54,189 nt of DNA from a bacterium (lineage in GTDB: Bacteria > Patescibacteriota > Minisyncoccia > CAIUEV01), in contig JAJXZR010000011.1 in the NCBI GenBank assembly GCA_021779915.1, positions 1-54,189 of the forward strand, read 5' to 3'. Both the position numbers and the translations under genes were made by a program. Under the pieces are notes generated by a model. The model did not search any database, was not told the DNA's origin, and saw nothing but the letters and a program-made list of their open reading frames with translations. Below, one piece after another: positions 20,094 to 30,744 of this stretch (its first letter is position 1; each line of letters opens with the position of its first letter).

Positions 20094-21242
20094 ATGGGCT
20101 TTTTTAAAAGAAAAAAGAATAGAAGTACTAATCAAAAAGTAGTTTTTAAAAGGGGGATTTCCCAAAAACCTTTAGTTTATAATCCTTCTTGGAAAAGTTT
20201 TAAAACCAATAAACGCAGGAATTCCCTTCAAAAAAATCCTCTGATTAGCGTAAAAACTCCTAGACTGGTCATATCCTACTTCCGTCTTTGGGTCATGAAA
20301 GTAACTTATAAAACACTCTTTATCCTGCTTTTTTTTGGTCTTTTCTATATGTTGTTTTTTTCTGAGTGGTTTCAAATACAAAGAGTGGTGATTGAAGGCA
20401 ACAAGAACACTGATAAAAAATTAATTTTGGACGCAGTAGAACCTTATTTACATAAGAAGGTTTTATCTTTTTTTCCTTCTAATAACTATTTTTGGATCTC
20501 TAATTCGGGAATAATTAAGGAAGTGAAAGCGGATTTTAGAAGGATAAGTGACGTAAAAATTCAAAAAAGTTTTCCCGGAACGTTGATTCTTAAAGTCGAA
20601 GAAAAAAAAGCCGTTTTATTGTTTTGCAACGAAAAAGGATGTCTTTGGGTAGATGAGGATGGCTATTCTTACAACCAGAGCTCATATTCCGAGGCGGTTT
20701 CTGACTCCACCGAAGTTGTGATTGTGGAGGACAGCTCTCACAGCGATCTAGTTGTCGGACAAGCTATTACTGATTCTGCCTATGTTTCTTTCGCTAATGA
20801 TTTATGGCATCAATTTCCTGAAAAAACCCAAAAGGAGCTCAGTGCTCTTTCAACCCCGCTCCCTTCAGCCAGAGAGATTAGAGCTACTACAAAAGAAGGA
20901 TGGACAGTTTATTTTGATGTAGATATGGGAATAGAAAGAAACATGAATTTGCTCGTGGAAGTGTTGAAGCAGATAAAAGATAAAGAGGGAGAAGGCAAAA
21001 TTCCTTGCCTTGACTATATAGATCTTCGAGTGCAGGATAGAGTTTTTTATAAATTAAAGGATAATTGTGGGGGCGAAAACCAGCAAAATAATAACGGTAA
21101 CAACAACAGTAACACTAACACTAACACTAATAATAATAATCAGTTGACAGATAGCAATCAAAATGCCAATAAAGACAATTCCTTAAAAACAAATTCCGAA
21201 TCCAATACTAATAAATCGGCAAAAAATAAAAAGAAAAATTAA
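20094..21242 (+). CDS. FtsQ-like POTRA domain cell division protein
   Basis: Single TM followed by FQIQRVVIEGNKNTDKKLILDAVEPYL POTRA domain and FPGTLILKVEEKKAVLLF; N/T/S low-complexity C-terminus. Confidence 0.7.
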   Translation: MGFFKRKKNRSTNQKVVFKRGISQKPLVYNPSWKSFKTNKRRNSLQKNPLISVKTPRLVISYFRLWVMKVTYKTLFILLFFGLFYMLFFSEWFQIQRVVIEGNKNTDKKLILDAVEPYLHKKVLSFFPSNNYFWISNSGIIKEVKADFRRISDVKIQKSFPGTLILKVEEKKAVLLFCNEKGCLWVDEDGYSYNQSSYSEAVSDSTEVVIVEDSSHSDLVVGQAITDSAYVSFANDLWHQFPEKTQKELSALSTPLPSAREIRATTKEGWTVYFDVDMGIERNMNLLVEVLKQIKDKEGEGKIPCLDYIDLRVQDRVFYKLKDNCGGENQQNNNGNNNSNTNTNTNNNNQLTDSNQNANKDNSLKTNSESNTNKSAKNKKKN

Positions 21243-21412
21243 AAAGTATCGATTTAAAATTAATATATTTTAAATTCACTTCCTACCTGAAGCGGGTCGC
21301 CCAAGAAGACAAATTTAAATTCCAATTTGAAAATAATTTTTCGACGGTGTTGCTTTAACTGTTTTTTAAGGCTTCTATATAAGTATCAAAGAGAAATAAT
21401 TTTATATTTTCT

Positions 21413-22792
21413 ATGAAGAAATCGGAGTTGCTTTTTAATGTTTTTCTAGTTCCGCTCGACTTTTTGTCGATCGTTTTGGCAAGTATAACTGTCTACTCGC
21501 TACGTTTTTATAATCCGATAGTTGAGAGTTACCCGGTGCTTTATGATTTGACTTTTCAGTCGTATTTTCAGCTCTCCTTGATAGCCAGTCTTTTTGTAGT
21601 CGTAATTTATGCGATTGAGGGACTCTATTCGATGAAAGTAACAAGGGGACCATTAAAAGAAGTGATAAAAATTTTCAGCGCTACTTCCGCCGCCCTAATG
21701 ATCTTTGTTCTGGCTGCCTTTGTTGACAAGTACTTGTTTTCTTCCCGCTTTATTTTGATTGGTGGCTGGGTGTTGATTATCATTTTTGTTTCTCTGGAAA
21801 GATTTCTTATTAGGAGACTACAAAGACATTTAGCCAAAGTTAAGGGGATCGGAACACATCGAGTTTTAATTACCGGAAAAAACGATATTAGCGATCAAAT
21901 AATGAAATTTCTAAAAGTCCGCCCCCAAACTCCTTACAAGGTAATAGCTAGAGTGGAACATATTTCTAAGGAGGGCCTGGAAAAATATAAAAACAGAATA
22001 GATGAAATATTGGAATGTGATCCCGAAATGCCAATAGAGGAAGTTAATATTTTGGCGAACTTTTGTGAGATTAATCGGATAGAATTCAAATACGTGCCTA
22101 ATCTTTTCGCCGCCAGGGCTACCAATATCGAAATAAGAACTTTGGCGGGGTTTCCTGTCGTAGAAATCAAGAGAACGCCTCTAGATGGGTGGGGAAGGGT
22201 TATTAAGCGAATATCTGACATTCTGGTTTCTGTTTTGGTTTTAATCTTGTTTTCTCCCTTCTTTATTGTAATTGCTATAATAATCAAATTAGACAGCGAG
22301 GGACCGGTTTTTGTGAAGCTAAAAAGAGTTTCCCAGGGAAAGATTATCATGATGATGAAGTTTCGCTCTATGGTGAAAGACGCAAAAAAGATGAAAAAAC
22401 TACTTATGAAATACAATGAAAGAAAAGACGGTCCTCTTTTTAAGATGGCTAACGATCCACGGATTACTAAGTTTGGCAAATTTCTTCGAAAGACCAGATT
22501 GGATGAATTCCCTCAACTATTCAATGTCTTAAAAGGAGAAATGAGCTTGGTGGGTCCAAGACCCCATGAACCAGAAGAAATTGAGGAATATAAACACCAT
22601 CACAAGAAGGTGCTGACTATAAAATCGGGAATCACCGGAATGGCTCAAGTTTCTGGAAGCTCCAATCTATCTTTTGAAGATGAAGTAGGACTCGACACTT
22701 ATTATATCGAGAACTGGTCATTACTTCTGGATTTTATTATTCTCGCCAGGACTTTTTTAATTCTGCTTAAGGGAGATAAGAATGCGTGCTAG
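21413..22792 (+). CDS. Sugar transferase (undecaprenyl-phosphate hexose phosphotransferase, WbaP/EpsL type)
   Basis: N-terminal TMs; KRISDILVSVLVLILFSPFFIVIAIIIKLDSEGPVFVKLKRV, MMKFRSMV, FGKFLRKTRLDEFPQLFNVLKGEMSLVGPRPHEPEE. Confidence 0.9.
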   Translation: MKKSELLFNVFLVPLDFLSIVLASITVYSLRFYNPIVESYPVLYDLTFQSYFQLSLIASLFVVVIYAIEGLYSMKVTRGPLKEVIKIFSATSAALMIFVLAAFVDKYLFSSRFILIGGWVLIIIFVSLERFLIRRLQRHLAKVKGIGTHRVLITGKNDISDQIMKFLKVRPQTPYKVIARVEHISKEGLEKYKNRIDEILECDPEMPIEEVNILANFCEINRIEFKYVPNLFAARATNIEIRTLAGFPVVEIKRTPLDGWGRVIKRISDILVSVLVLILFSPFFIVIAIIIKLDSEGPVFVKLKRVSQGKIIMMMKFRSMVKDAKKMKKLLMKYNERKDGPLFKMANDPRITKFGKFLRKTRLDEFPQLFNVLKGEMSLVGPRPHEPEEIEEYKHHHKKVLTIKSGITGMAQVSGSSNLSFEDEVGLDTYYIENWSLLLDFIILARTFLILLKGDKNAC

Positions 22793-22975
22793 GTGAGTTT
22801 AGAAAGTTTCCGCCATAAGGCGGATCCGCCTCTGGCGGAAGAAAGTTGGATTTATTCGTTTAAAAAAACTAAAAAAATATTGACGTGACTGTTTTTTAGT
22901 GGGAAATAACAGCAACTGGCTGTTTCATTTCAACGATGCTCTTTAAAAAACTAAATATATGAAAGGGGAAGAAAG

Positions 22976-23347
22976 ATGTTTAAAACAGAATCTGATTTTT
23001 TGGGGAGGGTGGTTGGAGTAATCGTGGGGGTATTGATAGGAATGCTTACATTTACTTCTCTTGCTTTTTTGTGTAGAAGTTCGTATAGATATTCATTTGT
23101 TCTTTTAGAAAGCAACGGGTTGACTTTGGGTGGGCTTATTTTAGGTGTTTTAATGCTCCTTTGCTTTCCTGTTATACTTTTTTTCGTAGCACTGATATTA
23201 CCTATACCTTTTGGGCAAATGCTATATAGATTTATCGCTAAGATACCAGGACCTGATAATAGCTGGGAGTCGTATGGTGTAGGTTTAAATTCACATACTC
23301 TCAAAGACATTGATTCTGGCAAAACGTATCGAGTTACTGAGCTATAG
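22976..23347 (+). CDS. Hypothetical membrane protein
   Basis: ORF with AAGGGGAAG ribosome-binding-like leader and hydrophobic segments; no recognised family. Confidence 0.55.
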   Translation: MFKTESDFLGRVVGVIVGVLIGMLTFTSLAFLCRSSYRYSFVLLESNGLTLGGLILGVLMLLCFPVILFFVALILPIPFGQMLYRFIAKIPGPDNSWESYGVGLNSHTLKDIDSGKTYRVTEL

Positions 23348-23396
23348 ATAATCTCAATAAATGAAAAATGAGATAATATAAGGGGAAAAATTTTAT

Positions 23397-23432
23397 CAAA
23401 AAACGTCGGTTAAATTAACCGACGTTTTTAAG
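23397..23432. terminator. Rho-independent terminator (bidirectional)
   Basis: AAAAAACGTCGGTTAA-ATTAACCGACGTTTTT between convergent genes. Confidence 0.85.
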
Positions 23433-23461
23433 TAATCTAAAAAATCAAGAGTTAAGAATAA

Positions 23462-26458
23462 TTAGCCATACAAAACCGTAATAAAAGCATTTTTTCCTTC
23501 CTGGTCGTTGTTATCATCAAAATGTTTCTCAAACTTATCTTTCTTGCTCTTGAATAGATCCTTCACTTCTCTTGTCATTAGATTTTTAAAGTTCTCATTT
23601 TTTGATAATTTTACCCAATCAGGACCTACAGCTAAAGCTTTTATACCCGCTTCATCATCAAAAGATTGCTTATTGATCTTGTTGATTGCTTTTGCATCCA
23701 TAGAACGGGCAAAATGTTTGAGAGAATTTTCTCTTTCCATTTCATTTGCAAAGCGCTGTTTTCCAATTCTAGAGTCATAAACAACCCTTCCAATTTGGCT
23801 TAAATCATTCGATTTTCTTCCTTCCTCATCTACTGCCTTAAGAGCTTTTAAAACAGTAGGCTCCGAATATCTTCCTTTTAGCATTTCTATTGCTTTTTCT
23901 TCGCTTCCTAAATCTTTTGACAATTCTTTTACAAGACCTCCGAAATGCCTTGAAGAAGAAGCTAATTTTTCAAACAAAGCTGTTCTCATAGCGGGAGAAC
24001 CGTAGCCACTTTTTACTTTGTCTTTGATTGCATCAAAAGACTCTTTTTTGTCCTCAATTTCTTTAAGGCTCTCTTTTACTTCTTTCGCCTCTTTTTCCTT
24101 TATCCATAAATTATCTTCAAGTTCTTCACTCTTGTCTTCTCTTCCGATTTTTCTGGCATTATTAAATAATAAGTCTGGACTACCTAAGGCCTCGCCAACT
24201 TTTCTAACGGGATTAAAACTGCTTTTGTCCAAGATTTTTCCATCTACTACGACCAGCATTTTTTCATATTCGCTCAAAACAGCCTCTTTTTCTTTGTCGT
24301 TGTTGGCCGTTATTTCGGCGATACTGGCTCCAAGCGAATGTAATTCTCTTTCGGCGTTTTCTTTTTTATCCCTTATCATTTTTTGTTTTTCAATTTCTAA
24401 TCCTAATCTTTTTTCTAGATCTTCCTTTATCTTTTTGGCCTTGTTAACATCTTCTTCTGCTTTTTTCCTTCTCTCTGCTCTTTTTTCTTCTGTTTCTCCG
24501 GGAATAATAACCCCTCCTTTTTTGAGAGCCTCAGCTCTATCCCTAGCTTTCTTTTCATCGTCCTGGGCTTTTTGAAAGTCTATATTAAGATTTTTTACAA
24601 TTTGTTCTTGCCGTATTTCATCTTTTTGGTAGTCCGTTTTATTGTTGTTTTTTTCAATAACCTCGTTTGACAAGCGGTTTATGGTTGCTACAGAAGCTTC
24701 TCCGGCATTAATAATAAGTCTTTCTCTTTCTCCTAACAAAACTTTTATTTTTTTAGTCCAAAAAGCTTTGAGTGCTTGCTCAGAATGTTCATAATAGTTT
24801 TTATTTTCTGTTTCTAAATAACTAGCAATTAGTTTTTTTGTGTTTAGAAGGTTAATAGTAGAGGCCATTTTAAGAATTTGGTTTTTTATATCATTAATTC
24901 TTCCTCCTTTTTTAGTAAATTCAGTTGCCTTATCTCTCAACCTCTGTGCCTCTTCCGTACTACCAGGGGTTCCTCTGGAAGCTACTACATTAGCCTGACT
25001 AAGATAATTCTCTGCTTTTTTTGATTGGCGACTAGAAAGCCAAGTACCTACAAACCTAGTGGGGCGACCTATTGCTTGACTGGCTATGTTAGTAGCCTTG
25101 CCGATTCTTCTAGTAATGTTTCCGGGAACTCGTTTTGTTGAATTCATCAACTGATCAAGACTCTTTGCTCCTCTAATTCCAAATTTATTGGCAATCAAAA
25201 TTCCTGCCCAGACGATCAGAACAAGAACGAGTAATTGAAAAACAACCGTTGCGTTTTCAGCCAATAGAACATAAAAAGTATATCTAAGAGCATTGCCATC
25301 CGGGACATTCTCTTTTAGCTTGAGCAACTGTGAATTGTTACTTACTTTCTCGGAGACTTTAATAGCTAGCCAAAGAAAAAAAATCAAGATTGGTCCACTG
25401 AAAGCATATTTAGTAAAAGTTTCAAGCCATTCTTTCCAATATCTTTCGGTTTGAGGTAAGACATTTGAAGCAAAAGCGGCCGGGGAAACAATCAGCAATA
25501 TCCAAAGAGCAACAATCCTAATAACAAGCAAGGTAGTGATAGTGACAAAGGTAACTACTAAAACTAAAGAAAAAATTATTAGACCCATTATTTTAATCAT
25601 GTCGTTTATCAATTCAGTCAGATCTTTACTCCACAGGAATTCTCCCACTTTATCAAAAAGTTCTTTCATAGAAAAATCCTTTCCGACCTTCCAAGCGTCT
25701 TGAAGATTGCTTAATATTTGTGTTCCAGGCTTAAAGCTTTGTTCGAATCCAGTTGAAAAAAAAGAATGCATTAAAACTTGAGAGAAATCTATAATAATGC
25801 CAGAAATTACCAAACTAAAATTAGTTAAGAGGGCAGCGATAACGAGCTTGGTAAGAAGTTTAGAGGTTCCTCCGATACCGAACATAGTACCAATAGCTAT
25901 GTAGAGCAAAATAAAGAGATAGAGCATATTGCACAAATTGGCTACAATTTGAGCTGTACTTCTTACAAAATCAACCGTCGTAAAACCGCCGAGAGATGTT
26001 ATGAAAGCAGGATCAAAAAAAAGCTTCAAAAGTCCTTCAGAGAGGTAAACAAATGCGTAAGACAGAGAGTATACAAGCCAACAAACTACATAAACGACGA
26101 ATAAAAATACGCGAGGAAGAAATAATGCAAGGTATTTTACTATTGGCCACCACCAGCTTGTCGTTCCTCCTGTCACAACTCCCGTTGCTGTCTCCGTGGC
26201 GATATCTGTGGGCATATTACTACCCCAATACCATTTTATTAGATCTGCCGGAGAAGGGATAATAGAAGCGTGAGCAGTATTTATTTTTAAAGGGTTAGTG
26301 AGAAAATTATCTGCGACGAAATTTGGATTATTGGAATGGGAAAAAATTATAACAAAAACCAAAACAGCAATTGCAAAAAGCAAAAACAAACTAAATTTAT
26401 TTCGATAAAATATACTTCTAAAAGGTAAAAGTGATTTTTTATATTTTTTTTCTTTCAT
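23462..26458 (-). CDS. Large polytopic membrane protein with long charged coiled-coil C-terminus (possibly TrbL/VirB6-like)
   Basis: N-terminal about 450 aa hydrophobic with VIRIVALWILLIVSPAAFASNVLPQTERYWKEWLETFTKYAFSGPILIFFLWLAIKV; rest K/E-rich. Confidence 0.5.
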   Translation of the reverse strand: MKEKKYKKSLLPFRSIFYRNKFSLFLLFAIAVLVFVIIFSHSNNPNFVADNFLTNPLKINTAHASIIPSPADLIKWYWGSNMPTDIATETATGVVTGGTTSWWWPIVKYLALFLPRVFLFVVYVVCWLVYSLSYAFVYLSEGLLKLFFDPAFITSLGGFTTVDFVRSTAQIVANLCNMLYLFILLYIAIGTMFGIGGTSKLLTKLVIAALLTNFSLVISGIIIDFSQVLMHSFFSTGFEQSFKPGTQILSNLQDAWKVGKDFSMKELFDKVGEFLWSKDLTELINDMIKIMGLIIFSLVLVVTFVTITTLLVIRIVALWILLIVSPAAFASNVLPQTERYWKEWLETFTKYAFSGPILIFFLWLAIKVSEKVSNNSQLLKLKENVPDGNALRYTFYVLLAENATVVFQLLVLVLIVWAGILIANKFGIRGAKSLDQLMNSTKRVPGNITRRIGKATNIASQAIGRPTRFVGTWLSSRQSKKAENYLSQANVVASRGTPGSTEEAQRLRDKATEFTKKGGRINDIKNQILKMASTINLLNTKKLIASYLETENKNYYEHSEQALKAFWTKKIKVLLGERERLIINAGEASVATINRLSNEVIEKNNNKTDYQKDEIRQEQIVKNLNIDFQKAQDDEKKARDRAEALKKGGVIIPGETEEKRAERRKKAEEDVNKAKKIKEDLEKRLGLEIEKQKMIRDKKENAERELHSLGASIAEITANNDKEKEAVLSEYEKMLVVVDGKILDKSSFNPVRKVGEALGSPDLLFNNARKIGREDKSEELEDNLWIKEKEAKEVKESLKEIEDKKESFDAIKDKVKSGYGSPAMRTALFEKLASSSRHFGGLVKELSKDLGSEEKAIEMLKGRYSEPTVLKALKAVDEEGRKSNDLSQIGRVVYDSRIGKQRFANEMERENSLKHFARSMDAKAINKINKQSFDDEAGIKALAVGPDWVKLSKNENFKNLMTREVKDLFKSKKDKFEKHFDDNNDQEGKNAFITVLYG

Positions 26459-26473
26459 TTTGCAATAAATTTT

Positions 26474-27013
26474 TTAGGAATATGTTTTAGCTTTCCTCAT
26501 AACAGCTCCTTTTTGTTGTTCCCATTCTTCCATTTCTTTTTGTCTTTGTGCTGTTTGTGTTTTTATTTGTCTCCAAATTATAAAAACCGAAATTGTCGTT
26601 AAAGGAAGATATTGAATAAAGGGGAGGAGATCACCAGCACCAAGAAACCAAATCAACAATCTCGTTTTAAAACTACTAGCGTTGATTTGATATTTAGCAT
26701 CCTGCCCAAAAGATTTTGTGCCTGTAACGTAGTAACTATACCATATTATTGGGAGAAAGATAAGTTTTCCAATCAATCCAATCACTGGGATATAATCAGC
26801 AAAATCGGATATGATGGCGCAAGGGAACAAGATAATAAAATTCATTTTTTGTGCAGCATCAATGCCTTCCTGGTATTGATTGACTTCATCTTGAGAGTAT
26901 GCCCCAGCAGCTTTAATTTTATTAAGTATAAACTCTTTTTCTAAGCGTTTTTTTTCTTGTTGACTGGATTCACCGCGGACTATTTGGTTTGTTTGTATAT
27001 TGTTTTGAGGCAT
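26474..27013 (-). CDS. Hypothetical membrane protein
   Basis: TM segments; only 15 nt upstream of the 998-aa gene on the same strand. Start set at MPQNN. Confidence 0.55.
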   Translation of the reverse strand: MPQNNIQTNQIVRGESSQQEKKRLEKEFILNKIKAAGAYSQDEVNQYQEGIDAAQKMNFIILFPCAIISDFADYIPVIGLIGKLIFLPIIWYSYYVTGTKSFGQDAKYQINASSFKTRLLIWFLGAGDLLPFIQYLPLTTISVFIIWRQIKTQTAQRQKEMEEWEQQKGAVMRKAKTYS

Positions 27014-27141
27014 AATAAAACACAAAAACAAGGGAAGAAAAACTTCCTTATTTCTTATTTATTTATCATAGTATAAAATAAAGAATCGAGGAATAATAGT
27101 AAAATAATTTTCAATTCACAATTTTCAATTTCCAAACAATT

Positions 27142-30100
27142 ATGCCTAAAAACTTTGTTCATCTGCACGTTCACTCCCACTATTCTTTGTTAGATGGAAT
27201 GGCGAAAATCGGAGAACTTGTCAAGCGAGCCAAAGAACTGGATATGCCGGCTTTAGCGATTACCGACCATGGTTCTATGTATGGGGCGATTGAGTTTTAT
27301 GAAAAAGCCAAAGAAGAGGGAATAAAGCCGATTATTGGAGTAGAAGTTTATGTGGTGCCTAATCACAAAGATAAAACGCCCAATAGTCGAAACAAGGACG
27401 AAAAATATCATCATCTTGTGCTCCTGGCTAAAAACGAAGAAGGGTATCGAAATTTGTTAAAAATCACTAGTATTGCTTATTTAGAGGGATTTTATTATAA
27501 ACCGCGCGTTGACAAAGAAATTTTAAAGGAGCACTCAGGGGGGATTATTGCCCTTTCAGCTTGTATGGCGGGAGAAGTGCCGTCTTCTTTGGCAATCGGA
27601 AACGAAGAACGTGCCAAGAAAGCCGTTGAGGATTATCAGGGGATATTTGGGAAAGAAAACTTTTTTTTAGAATTACAACCGCATAAAGAACAAGAAGAAA
27701 TCAATAACAAAATTAAGACTCTTTCAGTTCAAACAGGGGCTCCTTTGGTGGCTACAAACGACATCCATTATGTCAGAGCCGAAGACAAAGAAGTCCAAGA
27801 TATTTTGTTATGTGTTCAGTCAGGACATAAAGTGAATGATGAAAACAGGCTTTCTTTAAAGGGTTTTGATCTCCACTTCAAGACCTCTGAGGAAATGAGA
27901 AGTTTCTTTTTAGATGTTCCTGAAGCGATAGAAAACACCCTTAAAATTGCGGATATGTGCAATTTAGAGCTAAATATGGGTGAATTGCTTTTGCCTAAAT
28001 TCGAAACTCCTTCAGGAAAATCCCCCGACGATTATCTATTTGATTTGTGCAAAGAGGGAATTTTAAAAAGATACGGTAAAAAAATTGAAGAAACCGGGCA
28101 AGAAACTCAAGATCGATTGGATTATGAGTTTGGAGTTATCAAAAGAATGGGCTTTTCTTCCTATTTTTTAATTGTGCAGGATTTTGTCAATTGGGCTAAG
28201 AATAATGGAATTGTGGTTGGGCCGGGAAGAGGATCAGCCGCCGGAAGCCTTGTGGCCTATGTTTTGGGTATTACAGAGCTTGATCCTTTGAAGTATGATT
28301 TACTTTTTGAAAGATTTTTAAATCCCGATCGTATCAGCATGCCCGATATAGACATCGATTTTGCGGACGATCGTAGGGATGAAGTAATCCGTTATGTGGA
28401 AGACAAGTATGGGAGAGAGAAGGTGTCTCAAATAATTACTTTTGGGACAATGGCACCTAGAGCTGCCATTCGGGACGTAGGGAGGGTTTTGGGGTATCCA
28501 TATGAACTTTGTGATCGAGTGGCCAAGATGGTTCCAATGCTGACTAATTTTGACAAGGCAATGAAAACCGCTAGAGATCTTATCGACCTTTATGAACGGG
28601 ATCCGGCAGTGAAAAAGCTAATCGATTTTGCTAAACGACTAGAAGGAGTGGCGCGACATGCATCGCGACATGCCTGTGGCGTGGTCATTGGACCGACAAG
28701 ATTGGATAATTTTACCCCTCTCCAATACGCCAGCAACGAAGACAAGACGGTCGTTAGTCAATATGGAATGAAGATTATCGAAAAAATCGGCCTTCTTAAG
28801 ATGGATTTTCTGGGACTCAAGAACCTTACCTTGATTCAAAACACAATTCGTATTATTAAGTCAAGGCACGACATCGATATTGAGCTAGATAAAATTGATC
28901 CAATTGATCCAAAAGCTTTCGCTCTTTTTCAAAAAGGAGAAACTACTGGGTTTTTTCAATTCGAATCAGCTGGCATGAGGAGGTATTTGAAAAAATTACA
29001 CCCCGAGCAATTTGAGGACTTAGTCGCTATGGCAGCACTTTATCGGCCAGGACCTCTCAACTCTGGAATGGTGGACGAGTTTATTATGAGGAAACACGGA
29101 AAAAAAATCACTTACAACCATCCTTCGATGGAAAAAGCCCTCAAAAACACTTATGGAGTGATTGTTTATCAAGAGCAGGTGATGCAACTTTCCAGGGACA
29201 TGGCAGGATTTACTGGTGGGGAAGCGGATACTCTTCGAAAGGGAATGGGGAAAAAGATTCCAGAGCTCATTTTGAAATTAAGGGCTGATTTCGTGAAGGG
29301 GTGTGTGAAAAATGGTATAAGCAAAACGATTGCAGAAAAAACTTTTTCCGATATGGAAAAATTTGCGGAATATGGTTTTAATAGGAGCCATGCGGCTTGT
29401 TATGCCATGATTGGCTATCAAACAGCTTATCTTAAGGGGAACTACCCAGCAGAATTTATGGCAGCTCTTCTCACTGCCGATCAAAACGATATTGACCGGA
29501 TTTCTATTGAAGTGGAAGAATGCAGACAATTGGGAATTGATGTACTTGCACCGGATGTCAACAAGAGCTTTGGAAGCTTTGGAGTGATTAATGAAGAAGG
29601 GAAGGATCAGATTAGATTTGGACTTAGAGCGATAAAGAATGTGGGTGAAAATATTGTAAAAGTTATTGTGGAAGAAAGAAAAAAGAATGGCGAGTATAAA
29701 AATATCAGTGAGTTTATGAAAAGAATTAAAGATAAAGACTTGAACAAAAAATCACTGGAAAGTCTTATTCGAGCCGGGGCACTGGATTCTTTGGGCGAAA
29801 GAGGGGAACTTCTTTTTAATCTCGAAAGGCTATTAATGTTTCATAGGGAACAGATTAAAAAAGAAGCCAGCTCCCAGTTCGGGCTGTTTGGTATGGAAGA
29901 CCAAACGATTTCAATTCTGCCTGCGCCACCAGTTCCAGAAGGGCAAAGACTTTCTTGGGAAAAGGAACTATTGGGGCTTTTTGTTTCTGGACACCCCTTA
30001 AAAGACTACAAAGAGCCTTTGAGCGAATATACTATTCCATTGTCTTCCATTAGTCAAAAAAGCGATAAAAAAACCTTGCGAATAATGGGAGTAGTGGGTG

Positions 30101-30738
30101 TAGTAAAAAAGATATACACAAAAGCCGGTAATGAACCGATGGTATTTTCCGAGGTAGAGGATTTAAGTGGCAAACTGGAAATCGTGGTTTTTCCAAGGGT
30201 TTATGCTAAGACCAAAGAATTTTGGGAATCGGGTGAGAAGCTCGTGGTGGAGGGAAAAATTAGTACTAAAGACGATAGTGTCAAAGTGTTGGCCGACGAA
30301 GTATACAAAATTGAAAATTTTAAAGCCATGGTTGATGCTGGCAGAGTTGAAAAAGAATATACTCCTAAAAAAGAAGAAAGAGGTAATGGAAATAATTTTT
30401 ATTATAGAAGGAAGGAAAAGCAGGATAACCCTGTATTATCGGAAAATGAGAAAATTGATTATATCCTTCCCAAAACAAGCCCAAATGGAAACGGGAAAAT
30501 CATGGAAGGAGGGAAGGCTTCTTTGTTCCTGGATGAAACTTTGCGCTTACCAATCATAGTTCCAAGACTGAACATAATTTTAGGAGAGTCTAAAAAGGGG
30601 GAAACGGAAATTTTTCTCCAAATTACCGAAAAAGACGGGCAGAAAAAAGAAGCAAAAACATCTTTCAAAGTTGAATTTACAAAGGCATTACTGAAAAGAT
30701 TGGAAGAGGTTTTAGGAAAGGGGAGAGTGAGGTATTAG
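27142..30738 (+). CDS. dnaE: DNA polymerase III subunit alpha
   Basis: FVHLHVHSHYSLLDGMAKI, VGPGRGSAAGSLVAYVLGITELDP, ISMPDIDIDFADDRRDEVI, full-length 1198 aa. Confidence 0.95.
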   Translation: MPKNFVHLHVHSHYSLLDGMAKIGELVKRAKELDMPALAITDHGSMYGAIEFYEKAKEEGIKPIIGVEVYVVPNHKDKTPNSRNKDEKYHHLVLLAKNEEGYRNLLKITSIAYLEGFYYKPRVDKEILKEHSGGIIALSACMAGEVPSSLAIGNEERAKKAVEDYQGIFGKENFFLELQPHKEQEEINNKIKTLSVQTGAPLVATNDIHYVRAEDKEVQDILLCVQSGHKVNDENRLSLKGFDLHFKTSEEMRSFFLDVPEAIENTLKIADMCNLELNMGELLLPKFETPSGKSPDDYLFDLCKEGILKRYGKKIEETGQETQDRLDYEFGVIKRMGFSSYFLIVQDFVNWAKNNGIVVGPGRGSAAGSLVAYVLGITELDPLKYDLLFERFLNPDRISMPDIDIDFADDRRDEVIRYVEDKYGREKVSQIITFGTMAPRAAIRDVGRVLGYPYELCDRVAKMVPMLTNFDKAMKTARDLIDLYERDPAVKKLIDFAKRLEGVARHASRHACGVVIGPTRLDNFTPLQYASNEDKTVVSQYGMKIIEKIGLLKMDFLGLKNLTLIQNTIRIIKSRHDIDIELDKIDPIDPKAFALFQKGETTGFFQFESAGMRRYLKKLHPEQFEDLVAMAALYRPGPLNSGMVDEFIMRKHGKKITYNHPSMEKALKNTYGVIVYQEQVMQLSRDMAGFTGGEADTLRKGMGKKIPELILKLRADFVKGCVKNGISKTIAEKTFSDMEKFAEYGFNRSHAACYAMIGYQTAYLKGNYPAEFMAALLTADQNDIDRISIEVEECRQLGIDVLAPDVNKSFGSFGVINEEGKDQIRFGLRAIKNVGENIVKVIVEERKKNGEYKNISEFMKRIKDKDLNKKSLESLIRAGALDSLGERGELLFNLERLLMFHREQIKKEASSQFGLFGMEDQTISILPAPPVPEGQRLSWEKELLGLFVSGHPLKDYKEPLSEYTIPLSSISQKSDKKTLRIMGVVGVVKKIYTKAGNEPMVFSEVEDLSGKLEIVVFPRVYAKTKEFWESGEKLVVEGKISTKDDSVKVLADEVYKIENFKAMVDAGRVEKEYTPKKEERGNGNNFYYRRKEKQDNPVLSENEKIDYILPKTSPNGNGKIMEGGKASLFLDETLRLPIIVPRLNIILGESKKGETEIFLQITEKDGQKKEAKTSFKVEFTKALLKRLEEVLGKGRVRY

Positions 30739-30744
30739 TTGCGT

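Noticed and set aside
21090-21180. AACAACAGTAACACTAACACTAAC short tandem repeats
   Set aside because: Low-complexity N/T/S codons at the C-terminus of the FtsQ-like protein; not an array or CRISPR.
21934-22479. 181-aa minus-strand ORF inside the sugar transferase gene
   Set aside because: Antisense to a strongly recognisable sugar transferase; S/I/F/K-rich shadow ORF.
24018-24575. 185-aa plus-strand ORF inside the 998-aa gene
   Set aside because: S/L/F-rich antisense shadow of a K/E-rich coiled coil; no start context or family.
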